DNA of 64,000 bases, from the NCBI RefSeq assembly GCF_946482605.1, contig NZ_CAMLSE010000018.1, positions 111,891-175,890 of the forward strand, in the 5' to 3' direction. Below the pieces are notes generated by a model that was given only the letters and a program-made list of their open reading frames with translations, had not been told where the DNA came from and ran no database searches. The stretch is from an uncultured Dyadobacter sp. GTDB lineage: Bacteria; Bacteroidota; Bacteroidia; Cytophagales; Spirosomataceae. Shown here piece by piece: positions 53,752-62,816 of the stretch; position 1 is the stretch's first letter, and every line of letters begins with the position of its first letter. The position numbers were made by a program, and so were the translations under genes.

Positions 53752-54984
53752 ATGCACCGCAAAAAATTATACACATCATTAGCACTGTCCGCCCTATTCA
53801 TCATTGTTTTCTTCCTGAAGGACCGGTTTACCGCGGGTCTTTACCAGGATGAGAACCACTACCTGCCCACGGCAGTTTTGTTCAGTACCGAGCCGATTCC
53901 TTCATTGACCCTGCTGCAATCTTACAATGAGTTGAATACGCCAATTCCGTTTATTCTGGGAGGGTGGGCGCTCCGTGTGTTCGGTGAAGACATTCAGAGC
54001 CTTCGCCTGCTTACAGCCTTCACGAGTTTTGCGCTGCTGATGTTGTTCGTTTGGTACAGCCCTGCGCGTAGCAGGCGTTTCTGGCTTTGTCTGGGAGGGC
54101 TGTTGATCTTTCCCAACTACTACTTGTGCAGCGTCTATTACTACACGGATATTTTTGCCATGTTTTTTACGCTGGCCGGCGTTATTGCTTATTTGCGCAA
54201 ATGGCATTGGGTAGGCTTCGTTTCGCTTGCTGCTGCGGTTTGCTGCCGGCAGTATATGCTGGCATTCCCGGCGGCCATTGTGGCCTATGAGCTGTTTAAA
54301 AACGTGAAGTGGAGTACTAATCCGGTGGTTTTAATAAAAAGTGTTTTCACTGACGCGTCGTGGATCTGGTACTTACTGGCTGTTTTGGCCCTGGTGCCCT
54401 GGATGGTGATCTGGGATGGGCCGGCGCCGGCTTCGGTCATGGCCGATCAACATTATGATTCGGACAAGCTGGTACAGTACAATTTTGGATACCTGATGTA
54501 CGCTTCTGCGGTCGTGGCAGTATATTATATTGTTCCGGAAATGCTGGTCACCCGCCGCTTTTCACATTTTATCGAATACCCGCGGAAGTACCCGGCTATG
54601 TTTGTTGGCTTTCTGCTCATTACAGCGGCCATTGTTTCTTTATTTCCTGCCAAACAGGCCTATAACCCTTATTTTACCTGGCCTTATCTCGGTTATGTCG
54701 ATGAGCTTTTGATGAAGATCGGGATAAGTGGCTTGCTGAAACAGATCGTGTTCGGAGCGCTGATGCTTGTCACACTGATCCGTTTTGTACCGCCGCGGTT
54801 CAACCTGGCTACCTGGGTTTTCCTGCTGAATATCCTGCTGCTCGGGAAGGCGCAGCTTTCTTGGGATAAATATTCCCTACCGATGATCATGGTGTTATGG
54901 TTCCTGGCAATGTACGACGAACATTGGCTGCCATCGGCAAAGCCTACCGAAAACGAACGCGAAGCATTGAATGTGAAATATTAA
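53752..54984 (+). CDS. ALG10/DIE2-like GT-C membrane glycosyltransferase
   Basis: A 410-residue protein with about 10 hydrophobic helices. The first loop has Q-D-E-N-H-Y-L-P, similar to the acidic D-E-x2-H block of eukaryotic ALG10. A later stretch, I-F-P-N-Y-Y then V-Y-Y-Y-T-D-I-F-A-M-F-F-T-L and C-C-R-Q, parallels ALG10 Y-Y-T-E-x3-M-F-F-T-L and F-R-Q. ALG10 transfers glucose from dolichyl-phosphate-glucose to a lipid-linked glycan. A bacterial role with a polyprenyl-phosphate sugar is inferred. It lies 6 bp after murB. Confidence 0.6.
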   Translation: MHRKKLYTSLALSALFIIVFFLKDRFTAGLYQDENHYLPTAVLFSTEPIPSLTLLQSYNELNTPIPFILGGWALRVFGEDIQSLRLLTAFTSFALLMLFVWYSPARSRRFWLCLGGLLIFPNYYLCSVYYYTDIFAMFFTLAGVIAYLRKWHWVGFVSLAAAVCCRQYMLAFPAAIVAYELFKNVKWSTNPVVLIKSVFTDASWIWYLLAVLALVPWMVIWDGPAPASVMADQHYDSDKLVQYNFGYLMYASAVVAVYYIVPEMLVTRRFSHFIEYPRKYPAMFVGFLLITAAIVSLFPAKQAYNPYFTWPYLGYVDELLMKIGISGLLKQIVFGALMLVTLIRFVPPRFNLATWVFLLNILLLGKAQLSWDKYSLPMIMVLWFLAMYDEHWLPSAKPTENEREALNVKY

Positions 54985-55069
54985 AGATATATTTATAACC
55001 ATCTGCTTACCCGTGCGCATGACGTACGGGACGGTTTCAATCGGGCATCAGAAACAGTCTTTTAATGAA

Positions 55070-57109
55070 ATGAACTTTACACACAGGAAATTCTTACTGC
55101 TTCTCCTTCTCATGCTGGGTTCTGCCGGCATTTCCCGCGCACAGCGCATTTATTCCGTCGTCTTCGATAAGCTGCCCAAGGACATGCAGCTTTACGCAAG
55201 AGGTGACGATAATATGGCCGACGTGCCTATTTCCGGTATTATCGAACTGCCCGGTTGGGATCATATGTCGGTGGTTGTTTTCAGGAACAACGAGCGCATC
55301 GGTTACCAGAGATCCGCCATCAATTATGGGGGTAAGACGACAGGAACGTTCAGCATGACAGCAAGGATCAAGGCCGAAATGGCCGATTATTCGTTTGAAG
55401 TGTATGCCTGCCATGAAGCGGATTCGGTTCAGATGGTAAGGCGCAACGAAGTGGTGGCGGGCGATTTTTATGTGATCAGCGGACAGTCGAATGCCGCCGC
55501 GACTATTTTTGGCGGCTGGTCCAGCAAGTATGCCCGTACCATCGCCCGGACGCCCGACGGAAATCCTTCGATATTGCCGGGCGATACGCTGTGGACGGTT
55601 GCGGCATGGTCGTGGACCTACGTGGGCGCATGGGGACTCGAAATGCAGCGATCGATTATCGAAAAGGATAGTATCCCGACCTGCGTGATCAATGGGTCGC
55701 TTCCGGGAAAGAAGCTCAGCGAATTTCTCAGCAGGGACCCGAGAGATCCTACCAGCTTCTCGCTTTACGGCGGCTTGTTGAAAAGAGTCCGCGTGTCCAA
55801 AGCGAGCCGCATAAGGGCATTTATATGGATGCACGGAGAACAGGAGGTTTTTGAGAACATCGGGAATTATGCGCAGGAATACGACCAGCTATATAATTTC
55901 TGGAAAGAGGATTATCCCCAGGTGGATCAATTCGTGGTCGTGCAATCCAATCTGATTATTCTTCGGAACGACACACCGAACCCGGTGGGGGGCGTTACCC
56001 GCGATTTCCTGCGGAGGACCAAGTATTTGTATCCCAAAACAGACCATTTTGCAGCTATCGGAACACCCGGCTACGACGGGGTGCATTACGAAAGATCAGG
56101 CTTTGAAGAGTTTGGTCGTCGTATGTACCGCTTTTTCGCACCATCTGTTTACAAATCTAAAGATTCTGATAATGTAAGGACACCCGATATCAGGAAGGCA
56201 TTCTATACCAACGCCGAGAAAAAGGAGATCATTCTGATGTTCGATGAAGGGCAGGTTTTGAAATGGCCAGCCGATTCCACCGTAAAGGGACAGGATGGCA
56301 AGCCGCTGGTGCTGAGTCTCAAAAACTTTTTTTACCTGGACGGGGACGAAAAGAAGCCGGCCTTTTCTGCGGGGAAGGCGGAAGGCAATCAGGTAACGCT
56401 CACGCTGAAAGAGCCTTCCACTGCGACAACGATCAGCTACCTGCCGTCTTTTTACCCTGATAATCTACCTCTGATAGAGCCATTTTCATTTAATATCGCG
56501 ATTTACACGGGACCCTACCTGCTCAACAAACGAGGCTTAGGGGCATTCTCCTTTGACAAAGTGGGCATTGGTGTGCTGTTGCCTAATGTGGAACTTTCAA
56601 CCAATCGTACTTTCAACTCGGTGATCCTGTCCTGGAAGGCGGTCGAAGGCGCGACAGGCTATGTGCTCGAAAAGAAAACAGCCGACAATAGTTCGTATGT
56701 ATTGTTGAAAAACCTGGATTCCAAGACTTTAATCTTCGAGGATAAGGACATTGAAATAAACGCAACCTACACCTATCGCATTCAGGCGATCAGCGACGTT
56801 TCGCAATCTGCCTACGCAACGGCCCGCGTGGACCTGACGCCTATTCTGGGTGTGGAGGAAAACGGAAGGGACCTTACCTGGCAAATTTATCCTAACCCTG
56901 TTGACGAGGTACTGAAGGTAGGGTTTAAAGATGCCGAGTCGGGTGTAATCCAGGTTTTTAATGCAGCCGGTCAGTCCCGCGTCCGTTCGGAATATAAGTT
57001 TGTGAAAGACTGGGAATTGAATATTTCGAAGTGGCCCGCTGGTGTTTACTTGTTAAAAGTTGAGCAGAAAAACGGATTTTCGGCTGCACAGAAATTCATC
57101 AAGCGTTAA
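55070..57109 (+). CDS. T9SS cargo: sialate O-acetylesterase-like SGNH hydrolase
   Basis: A ~679-residue secreted protein. After the signal peptide (M-N-F-T-H-R-K start, ending R-A-Q) comes an SGNH esterase region with V-I-S-G-Q-S-N-A (catalytic Ser), I-W-M-H-G-E-Q-E, and a D-G-V-H motif near residue 340 giving the Asp-His pair. An Ig/FN3-like segment with Y-V-L-E-K-K follows (about 510-590). The last ~75 residues form a T9SS type A tail (I-Y-P-N-P-V, G-V-Y-L-L-K-V, F-I-K-R). ATG 55070 is chosen over the long frame at 55013. It probably de-acetylates glycans. Confidence 0.85.
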   Translation: MNFTHRKFLLLLLLMLGSAGISRAQRIYSVVFDKLPKDMQLYARGDDNMADVPISGIIELPGWDHMSVVVFRNNERIGYQRSAINYGGKTTGTFSMTARIKAEMADYSFEVYACHEADSVQMVRRNEVVAGDFYVISGQSNAAATIFGGWSSKYARTIARTPDGNPSILPGDTLWTVAAWSWTYVGAWGLEMQRSIIEKDSIPTCVINGSLPGKKLSEFLSRDPRDPTSFSLYGGLLKRVRVSKASRIRAFIWMHGEQEVFENIGNYAQEYDQLYNFWKEDYPQVDQFVVVQSNLIILRNDTPNPVGGVTRDFLRRTKYLYPKTDHFAAIGTPGYDGVHYERSGFEEFGRRMYRFFAPSVYKSKDSDNVRTPDIRKAFYTNAEKKEIILMFDEGQVLKWPADSTVKGQDGKPLVLSLKNFFYLDGDEKKPAFSAGKAEGNQVTLTLKEPSTATTISYLPSFYPDNLPLIEPFSFNIAIYTGPYLLNKRGLGAFSFDKVGIGVLLPNVELSTNRTFNSVILSWKAVEGATGYVLEKKTADNSSYVLLKNLDSKTLIFEDKDIEINATYTYRIQAISDVSQSAYATARVDLTPILGVEENGRDLTWQIYPNPVDEVLKVGFKDAESGVIQVFNAAGQSRVRSEYKFVKDWELNISKWPAGVYLLKVEQKNGFSAAQKFIKR

Positions 57110-57150
57110 GAAACCGAGAGAAGCGGAGGAGGGAGGAAAGGCAGGATTGC

Positions 57151-57861
57151 CTAGCTTCCTAGCCCATAACGCACAATGCAGTACAGGGCCCGGAAACCAT
57201 CTTTCCAGTTGATTTTTTTTCCTTCTTCGTACGTGCGTCCGTAGTAGGAAACCCCTACTTCATAAATGCGTATCTTAGGTACTTTGGAGATTTTAGCGGT
57301 GACCTCAGGTTCGAAGCCGAAACGGTTCTCGACCAGTTTAATATTTTTGAGCAGGTCGGCACGGAATAACTTGTAGCATGTTTCCATATCCGTCAGGTTG
57401 AGGTTGGTAAACATGTTGCTGAGAAAAGTCAGGAATTTGTTCCCGATGGTGTGCCAGAAAAAAAGGATGCGGTGCGGTCTTCCGCCCATGAAGCGGGAGC
57501 CATACACCACATCCGCATATCCTTCGATAACCGGTTTTAGCAATATATTGAATTCCTGGGGATCGTATTCAAGATCGGCGTCCTGAACAATAATATAGTC
57601 GCCTGTTGCGCGACGTATGCCGGTGTGTAATGCGGCTCCTTTCCCCTGGTTGTATTCGTGCCGGAAGTAGCTGACTTCCAGCGATGGGTTTTCTTCAATA
57701 AATTTTTTTGCAACCGCCTCCGTATTGTCGGCAGAACAGTCGTTGATAATTACGATCTCCTTTTGAAAATTACCTATCAATTCAACGGATTTGAGCTTGT
57801 CCAGTACTTTCCGGATTGTCTTTTCTTCGTTGTAAGCAGGAACGATAACCGATAACTTCAT
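57151..57861 (-). CDS. DPM1-like family 2 glycosyltransferase
   Basis: A 236-residue GT-A protein like dolichyl-phosphate-mannose synthase of the soluble DPM1 class. Motifs: I-V-P-A-Y-N-E-E-K-T-I, D-A-D-L-E-Y (the D-x-D), and the G-S-R-F block near residue 120. There is no C-terminal membrane helix. It probably makes a polyprenyl-phosphate sugar. The ALG10-like GT-C gene 2.2 kb away could use such a donor, though the two genes are on opposite strands. Confidence 0.87.
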   Translation of the reverse strand: MKLSVIVPAYNEEKTIRKVLDKLKSVELIGNFQKEIVIINDCSADNTEAVAKKFIEENPSLEVSYFRHEYNQGKGAALHTGIRRATGDYIIVQDADLEYDPQEFNILLKPVIEGYADVVYGSRFMGGRPHRILFFWHTIGNKFLTFLSNMFTNLNLTDMETCYKLFRADLLKNIKLVENRFGFEPEVTAKISKVPKIRIYEVGVSYYGRTYEEGKKINWKDGFRALYCIVRYGLGS

Positions 57862-57920
57862 CAGGGAAAATTAAAAGTAAGACTGTTTAAGAGTGAATCT
57901 TGATTGTTGGGGGCTATTAG

Positions 57921-58829
57921 TTATTCAAAACATAATGAAGCTGCTCCAAGAAGTCCAGCGTCATTGGCCAGGGTTGCACGTTTGATTGTAACGGTTTTGA
58001 GATAATAAGGGGTAAGCCAATACTTGAACCGATCGTTAATCGCGGGCAAAATAAACTCAAATGAAGCAGAAATACCACCACCGATCAAAATTGTTGTGAT
58101 ATCGAGTATCCGGATCATCGAAACCAACCCTTCACCGAGCAGGTAACCCATCTCATGAAACACTTCCTTTGCGAGCTCGTCTCCGGCCGATGCTGCTGCT
58201 ACAAGGCCTGTGGTAGAGATCGTTCCGTCGGCAGGCAGCTGTGTGGTGCCCGTGTAGGCAGCACGCATGGCGTTAGCCATATCCAGCAGTTCTTTTTTAC
58301 CGATGTTGCGTTCCAGCACCTTTCCGTTTTTAGAGGGAATGTGGCCCGGCTCCATCGCATTACCGCCGCCGCCTTTGAAAACTTTTTTGTCGATAATGGC
58401 CGCTCCGCCAATGCCCGTGCCCAGGGTCACGAATATATAGTCCTCGGGAAGCTTGTCTTCTCCGAAATAATATTCACCGAGCGCCGCGGCATTCGCGTCG
58501 TTTTCGAGGTAAAAATCGTGTGTCGGGAATCGGGCTTTCAGATCGGGAACAATGGTAATCCCATCGATTTCTGGAATTGCCGTGATTTCGATTAACGTGG
58601 TCCTGTCGCGGGTAATGAGTCCCGGAACACCGATCCCTACTTTTTTGACTTCGGGATATTCAACAAGCTGGAGCGCTATTGCATCGCCTAATCTTTCTAT
58701 AAAATGCCCAGAAGTGCGCCAGCTGGCGGTATCATGACTGTAAAAATTCGAGATTCTTCCATCCGTAGCGTCAACGATCCCCATTTTTACGTTCGTACCG
58801 CCCACGTCTATACCGAGGTATTGTTCCAT
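57921..58829 (-). CDS. ROK-family sugar kinase lacking the usual zinc cysteines
   Basis: A 302-residue ROK protein. The ATP motif G-I-D-V-G-G-T-N opens it, then E-N-D-A-N-A-A-A-L-G with the catalytic Asp and G-T-G-I-G-G-A. After the conserved P-G-H block the usual C-x-C-G-x2-G-C zinc site is absent: the segment reads K-V-L-E-R-N-I-G-K-K-E-L without cysteine. It may be a glucokinase or N-acetylhexosamine kinase of a zinc-independent type. Confidence 0.88.
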   Translation of the reverse strand: MEQYLGIDVGGTNVKMGIVDATDGRISNFYSHDTASWRTSGHFIERLGDAIALQLVEYPEVKKVGIGVPGLITRDRTTLIEITAIPEIDGITIVPDLKARFPTHDFYLENDANAAALGEYYFGEDKLPEDYIFVTLGTGIGGAAIIDKKVFKGGGGNAMEPGHIPSKNGKVLERNIGKKELLDMANAMRAAYTGTTQLPADGTISTTGLVAAASAGDELAKEVFHEMGYLLGEGLVSMIRILDITTILIGGGISASFEFILPAINDRFKYWLTPYYLKTVTIKRATLANDAGLLGAASLCFE

Positions 58830-58903
58830 GAAATGAAAATATGGGTTTAATAAATAATTTTAAAAATGCGGCAATTTAGTAAAATTGCTTTATTCTTCAC
58901 TCA

Positions 58904-59614
58904 TCAATCCAAATCTCCCAGTAGGGGACGGATCAAAATTTCTTCTACCACCGCCCTGGAAGACAATGCGTATACCGACCAAATAGAGTCGGCGACGTCT
59001 TCGGGATCGATGAACCGGTCCTCCGGCAAATCGGTGCCCTGCCAGCTATCGGTATACGTCGCTCCCGGCAGGATCGCGGTGACCCGCACATTAAATGGCT
59101 TCATTTCTTCCCGCAGCACCTTGGTCATGCCATACAATGCAAATTTGGAAATGCAGTAAGAGCCGCCGTTCGGATATGCGATGATACTGGCTGTGGAGCA
59201 GATCGTGAATATGTGCCCTTTCTTCTGCTCCATCATTCCGGGGATTACGCCGCGGGTGAGATGGTAGGCACTGTAAAGATTGGTCTCCATCGTTTTTTCC
59301 AGTGTTCCCTCTGCCTCGTTATGGACTTGCCCGGGGATAAATACGCCGGTATTGTTGATAAGTACTTCCGGCAGCCCGTTTTGATTGTGGATAAATGTGA
59401 TGAATGCATCGACATCGGCCCTAACCGAGAGATCGGCCGGTAAATAAGACAGCCTGGCCTGCGGAAAGCGCTCACTGAATGTTCGTTGCAGTTCGATGAG
59501 GTCGCTCTCGCTTCTTGCGCAGGTAATTACGTCGAACCCTTGTGCTAAAAATTTCGCTATGGCTGCCCTTCCGATTCCTTTTGTGCCACCGGTTACAACC
59601 GCTAATGGATTCAT
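58904..59614 (-). CDS. Short-chain dehydrogenase/reductase
   Basis: A 236-residue classical SDR with T-G-G-T-K-G-I-G, the N-N-T-G variant of the NNAG motif, the catalytic Ser in T-I-C-S-T-A-S, and Y-C-I-S-K. It resembles sepiapterin-reductase or general oxidoreductase groups; the substrate is unclear. It precedes the ROK gene (74-bp gap with a weak hairpin at 58871-58888) and is divergent from mlaE. Confidence 0.87.
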   Translation of the reverse strand: MNPLAVVTGGTKGIGRAAIAKFLAQGFDVITCARSESDLIELQRTFSERFPQARLSYLPADLSVRADVDAFITFIHNQNGLPEVLINNTGVFIPGQVHNEAEGTLEKTMETNLYSAYHLTRGVIPGMMEQKKGHIFTICSTASIIAYPNGGSYCISKFALYGMTKVLREEMKPFNVRVTAILPGATYTDSWQGTDLPEDRFIDPEDVADSIWSVYALSSRAVVEEILIRPLLGDLD

Positions 59615-59676
59615 TTTTCTGATTACTTCTTTTTTTGCCTAATTTTCCCGAAAATATTGAATACAATTAAGATATC

Positions 59677-60405
59677 ATGTCGGTAATCGGTAAATACTTC
59701 ATTTTTTTAGGGACGTTATTCGGGAAAGGAGAGAAAATATCGGTCTACTGGCGGCGATTCATGGAGGAATGTGTAGGGATTGGAGTCAGTTCGATATTCA
59801 TTGTCGCGATTGTTTCCACATTCATCGGCGCGGTATCCTGCATTCAAACTGCCTATAACCTGGTCAGCCCCATTATCCCGATCTCAACGGTAGCGCTGAT
59901 TGTCCGGGACATGGAGATCCTCGAACTCGCACCCACCATTACCTGTATCGTGCTCGCCGGAAAGGTCGGTTCTAACATTGCCAGCGAACTGGGAACGATG
60001 CGCATCACCGAGCAGATCGATGCGCTGGAAGTAATGGGAATCAATTCTTCGTCGTATCTGGTGCTCCCGAAAGTGGTGGCCGCCATGCTGACGTTCCCTA
60101 TGCTCGTCATTTTTTCCGCGTTTTTAGGTATCCTGGGCGGCTACCTGGCTGGTACGTTGACGGGCGTTATCACGGAACGTGACTATCTGTATGGAATCCG
60201 AGACTCATTTGTGCCGTACAATATCTTCTTCATGTGCGTAAAGCCGTTTGTTTTTGGCTTTCTGATTGCTTCCATATCTTCGTTCAAGGGATTTTTTACG
60301 GAAGGCGGAGCGTTGGAAGTGGGTAAGTCCAGTACCCAGGCCGTTACCAACAGCTGTATTTCTATTCTGATTGCTGACTATCTGCTCGCTCAGCTGCTTC
60401 TGTAA
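59677..60405 (+). CDS. mlaE: MlaE-like ABC lipid-transport permease
   Basis: A 242-residue inner-membrane protein with about five to six helices. The M-R-I-T-E-Q-I-D-A-L-E-V-M segment (residues ~109-121) is the hallmark of the MlaE/YrbE permease that interacts with the ATPase. It works with MlaF in moving phospholipids between membranes. The MlaF gene begins 42 bp downstream. No MlaD (MCE) gene follows in this window. Confidence 0.93.
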   Translation: MSVIGKYFIFLGTLFGKGEKISVYWRRFMEECVGIGVSSIFIVAIVSTFIGAVSCIQTAYNLVSPIIPISTVALIVRDMEILELAPTITCIVLAGKVGSNIASELGTMRITEQIDALEVMGINSSSYLVLPKVVAAMLTFPMLVIFSAFLGILGGYLAGTLTGVITERDYLYGIRDSFVPYNIFFMCVKPFVFGFLIASISSFKGFFTEGGALEVGKSSTQAVTNSCISILIADYLLAQLLL

Positions 60406-60447
60406 GCATTCAGAAGGTCCCTGATTCGTCTTCAACCCGACCAACAA

Positions 60448-61194
60448 ATGATTGAAATCAACAACATTGCCAAAGCATTCAACGGTAAGGAAGTTTTAAA
60501 AGGAATATCGGCCCAATTTCAAAAAGGAGAAACCAACCTGATCATAGGCGGAAGCGGTACGGGTAAAAGTGTGTTGCTGAAATGCATGATCGGACTGGTG
60601 ACGCCGGATCAGGGTAATGTGCTTTACAACGGTCGCGATTTTTATAACTGCGATAAGGAAACCAGGCAATCGATCCGCCGTGAAATGGGAGTACTTTTTC
60701 AGGGTGGCGCATTGTTCGATTCCAAAACGGTTGAAGAAAATGTGCGTTTTCCATTGGATATGCTGACGGAACAGTCCGCGGAGGAGAAGCGGGAGCGCGT
60801 AGCTTTTTGCCTTCAGCGGGTGGGTCTGGAGGCTGCCGCCAAACGTATGCCGTCGGAGATCAGCGGCGGGATGAAGAAGCGGGTGGGCATCGCGCGTGCC
60901 ATTGTGATGAACCCCATGTACCTCTTTTGCGACGAACCCAATTCCGGCCTGGATCCGCTTACTTCCGTGAAGATCGACGAACTGATCCGTGAAATCACTG
61001 AGGAATACCAGATAACGACGATTATCATCACCCACGACATGAATTCGGTAATGGAGATAGGGCAGAACATTATGTTCCTCTATCAGGGTAGCAAGCTTTG
61101 GGAGGGCGTCAATTCAGAGATTATCAAAACCACTGTTCCTGAACTGAAAGAATTTCTTTTCTCCAACAAGCTTTTACGGGAAATGCAACCCTAG
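60448..61194 (+). CDS. mlaF: MlaF-like ABC ATP-binding protein
   Basis: A 248-residue ATPase partner of MlaE. Walker A G-G-S-G-T-G-K-S-V, the signature E-I-S-G-G-M-K-K-R-V-G, and Walker B L-F-C-D-E-P-N-S-G-L-D-P are intact. The SGGMKKR signature and the E-P-N-S-G-L-D form are typical of Mla-type importers. It is convergent with the flippase gene, with 10 bp between the stops. Confidence 0.93.
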   Translation: MIEINNIAKAFNGKEVLKGISAQFQKGETNLIIGGSGTGKSVLLKCMIGLVTPDQGNVLYNGRDFYNCDKETRQSIRREMGVLFQGGALFDSKTVEENVRFPLDMLTEQSAEEKRERVAFCLQRVGLEAAAKRMPSEISGGMKKRVGIARAIVMNPMYLFCDEPNSGLDPLTSVKIDELIREITEEYQITTIIITHDMNSVMEIGQNIMFLYQGSKLWEGVNSEIIKTTVPELKEFLFSNKLLREMQP

Positions 61195-61204
61195 GAGGTC
61201 TCGT

Positions 61205-62707
61205 CTATTTCCTGCGCAATGCGGGAATGTTCTTGCGCTCCAAAAGGAATACCACAACCAGGCAGGCTGCGAATACGCCCATATGTATGGGCACGGAAAC
61301 CCACAGGTCAGGAATTTTGACCAGCGACGAGCCGTAAATGAGCAAGGCGCCTCCGCCGATATAACCCAAAGCAGATACCACGTCATAGGGCACCGGATAA
61401 AATTTTTGCCCGAAATAATAACAAAGTGAAAGCATTGTAAACCCTGACAATGCAAACGAAATGGCAAAACCCAGGTAACCGATATGAGGTACCAGCAGAA
61501 AGCTCGTTGCAATGGTAATGCCGGCACCGGTCAGGGTCAGCCAGGTCCCGTACTGCGTTTTGTCCGTTAGCTTGAACCAGGTGGCCAGATTATAATATAC
61601 ACCCAGGAAAAGATATCCCGCCAATAACCAGGGCACGACGCCCAGTCCTTCGTGGTAAATTTTCTGTTTAAGGAACAATTCGGCAAAAAGGTCGAGGTTC
61701 AGGCAGATGCCCACCCACATCAGTACGCAGATGATGATAAAATACTTAGTTACCTTGGCGAAGACCGGAGGAGCGTTTTTGTCTTCTCCTTTCGAAAAGA
61801 AAAAGGGCTCCGCAGCATATTTAAATGCCTGGATTGCCAGATTCATGAAGATTGAAAGCTTGTAGCACTGGACATAGATACCAATGGCTGTTTTGGTACT
61901 CCTGCCCGGATAGAAGTTCTCCGGAAGCAGAAACTGAATAAAAGCCCTGTCGAAAAGCATGTTTACCACTCCTCCAATATTCATGATCATAATTGGGAAC
62001 GCATATACCCATACAGGCTTGAAGATCGTGGTGTTGAAAACGAACTGGAATTCAGCAAACTCCTTGCGCAGCATCCAGAAGAATGTCAGGTTGGCAATGA
62101 GGTTGGCCGTGACAATGTAGTCGGGCGCTCGTAACGGATCATAAAACAGATCTATGGCCGGTTTTAGAAAGGTCAGGTATTTATTTGCCGCGATATCCCG
62201 GCATACGAGGAGGAAGAACAGGTTCAGGAAAATGGTGATCAGGATGTTGGTAACCCTGATGATGACAAATTTCTTTCCTTTTCCTTCCAGCCGGAGCTTC
62301 GCGAACGGGATCGAAACAATCCCGTCGGTGGCCATGATAATGGCAAACATCCGCACAAGCGATGTGCTTTCCGGGTATTTAATGAGTGTGGCAATGGTTT
62401 CTGCAAACGTAAACATCAGCGCCGAGCTGGTAAGGCTTACCAGTATCACCGCACTTAATATCAGGTTGTAGTATTGCTGACGATCCTTTTCCTCTCTTGC
62501 AAAGCGGAAAAATGCAGTTTCCATGCCAAATGTATAGAGAACCAAAGCCAGTCCTGCGTAAGCGAAGAGCTGGCCTTGTGCGGCGATTTGTTCGGGTTCA
62601 AAAAGGTCGGTGTGCAGTGCGACCAGCAGGTAGTTCAGAAATCGGCCAAGCATCGTACTGATGCCATAGGTGGCGGTTTCACTGGCCAGTTTTTTTAAGA
62701 CACTCAT
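61205..62707 (-). CDS. Oligosaccharide flippase (Wzx-like), second copy
   Basis: A 500-residue membrane protein with about 12-14 helices. The opening L-A-S-E-T-A-T-Y-G-I-S-T-M-L-G-R-F and Y-T-F-G-M-E-T-A-F-F-R-F blocks are typical of polysaccharide flippases. It differs clearly from the flippase at 27608-29125, so it is not a recent duplicate. A perfect TATATTTG (minus strand, 62728-62735) lies 21 bp upstream. Confidence 0.87.
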   Translation of the reverse strand: MSVLKKLASETATYGISTMLGRFLNYLLVALHTDLFEPEQIAAQGQLFAYAGLALVLYTFGMETAFFRFAREEKDRQQYYNLILSAVILVSLTSSALMFTFAETIATLIKYPESTSLVRMFAIIMATDGIVSIPFAKLRLEGKGKKFVIIRVTNILITIFLNLFFLLVCRDIAANKYLTFLKPAIDLFYDPLRAPDYIVTANLIANLTFFWMLRKEFAEFQFVFNTTIFKPVWVYAFPIMIMNIGGVVNMLFDRAFIQFLLPENFYPGRSTKTAIGIYVQCYKLSIFMNLAIQAFKYAAEPFFFSKGEDKNAPPVFAKVTKYFIIICVLMWVGICLNLDLFAELFLKQKIYHEGLGVVPWLLAGYLFLGVYYNLATWFKLTDKTQYGTWLTLTGAGITIATSFLLVPHIGYLGFAISFALSGFTMLSLCYYFGQKFYPVPYDVVSALGYIGGGALLIYGSSLVKIPDLWVSVPIHMGVFAACLVVVFLLERKNIPALRRK

Positions 62708-62727
62708 TCATGCAGGATTTTGAACCG

Positions 62728-62735
62728 CAAATATA
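62728..62735 (-). promoter_or_regulatory. -7 element of the second flippase gene
   Basis: TATATTTG on the minus strand, 21 bp upstream of the start, matches TAnnTTTG perfectly. No clear -33 TTTG is seen. Confidence 0.45.
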
Positions 62736-62761
62736 GGTCATCGCGGGCCGCATATGCCAAT

Positions 62762-62808
62762 AAAAGAAAGGTGCCCTTCCCGTGAAATGGAAAGGGCACC
62801 TTTCTTTT
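62762..62808. terminator. Terminator after the tetR-like gene
   Basis: A 17-bp perfect stem (62762-62778 with 62792-62808) with a 13-base loop lies 9 bp after the tetR stop on the minus strand, with T-rich flanks on both sides. Confidence 0.92.
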
Positions 62809-62816
62809 TTATTTTT

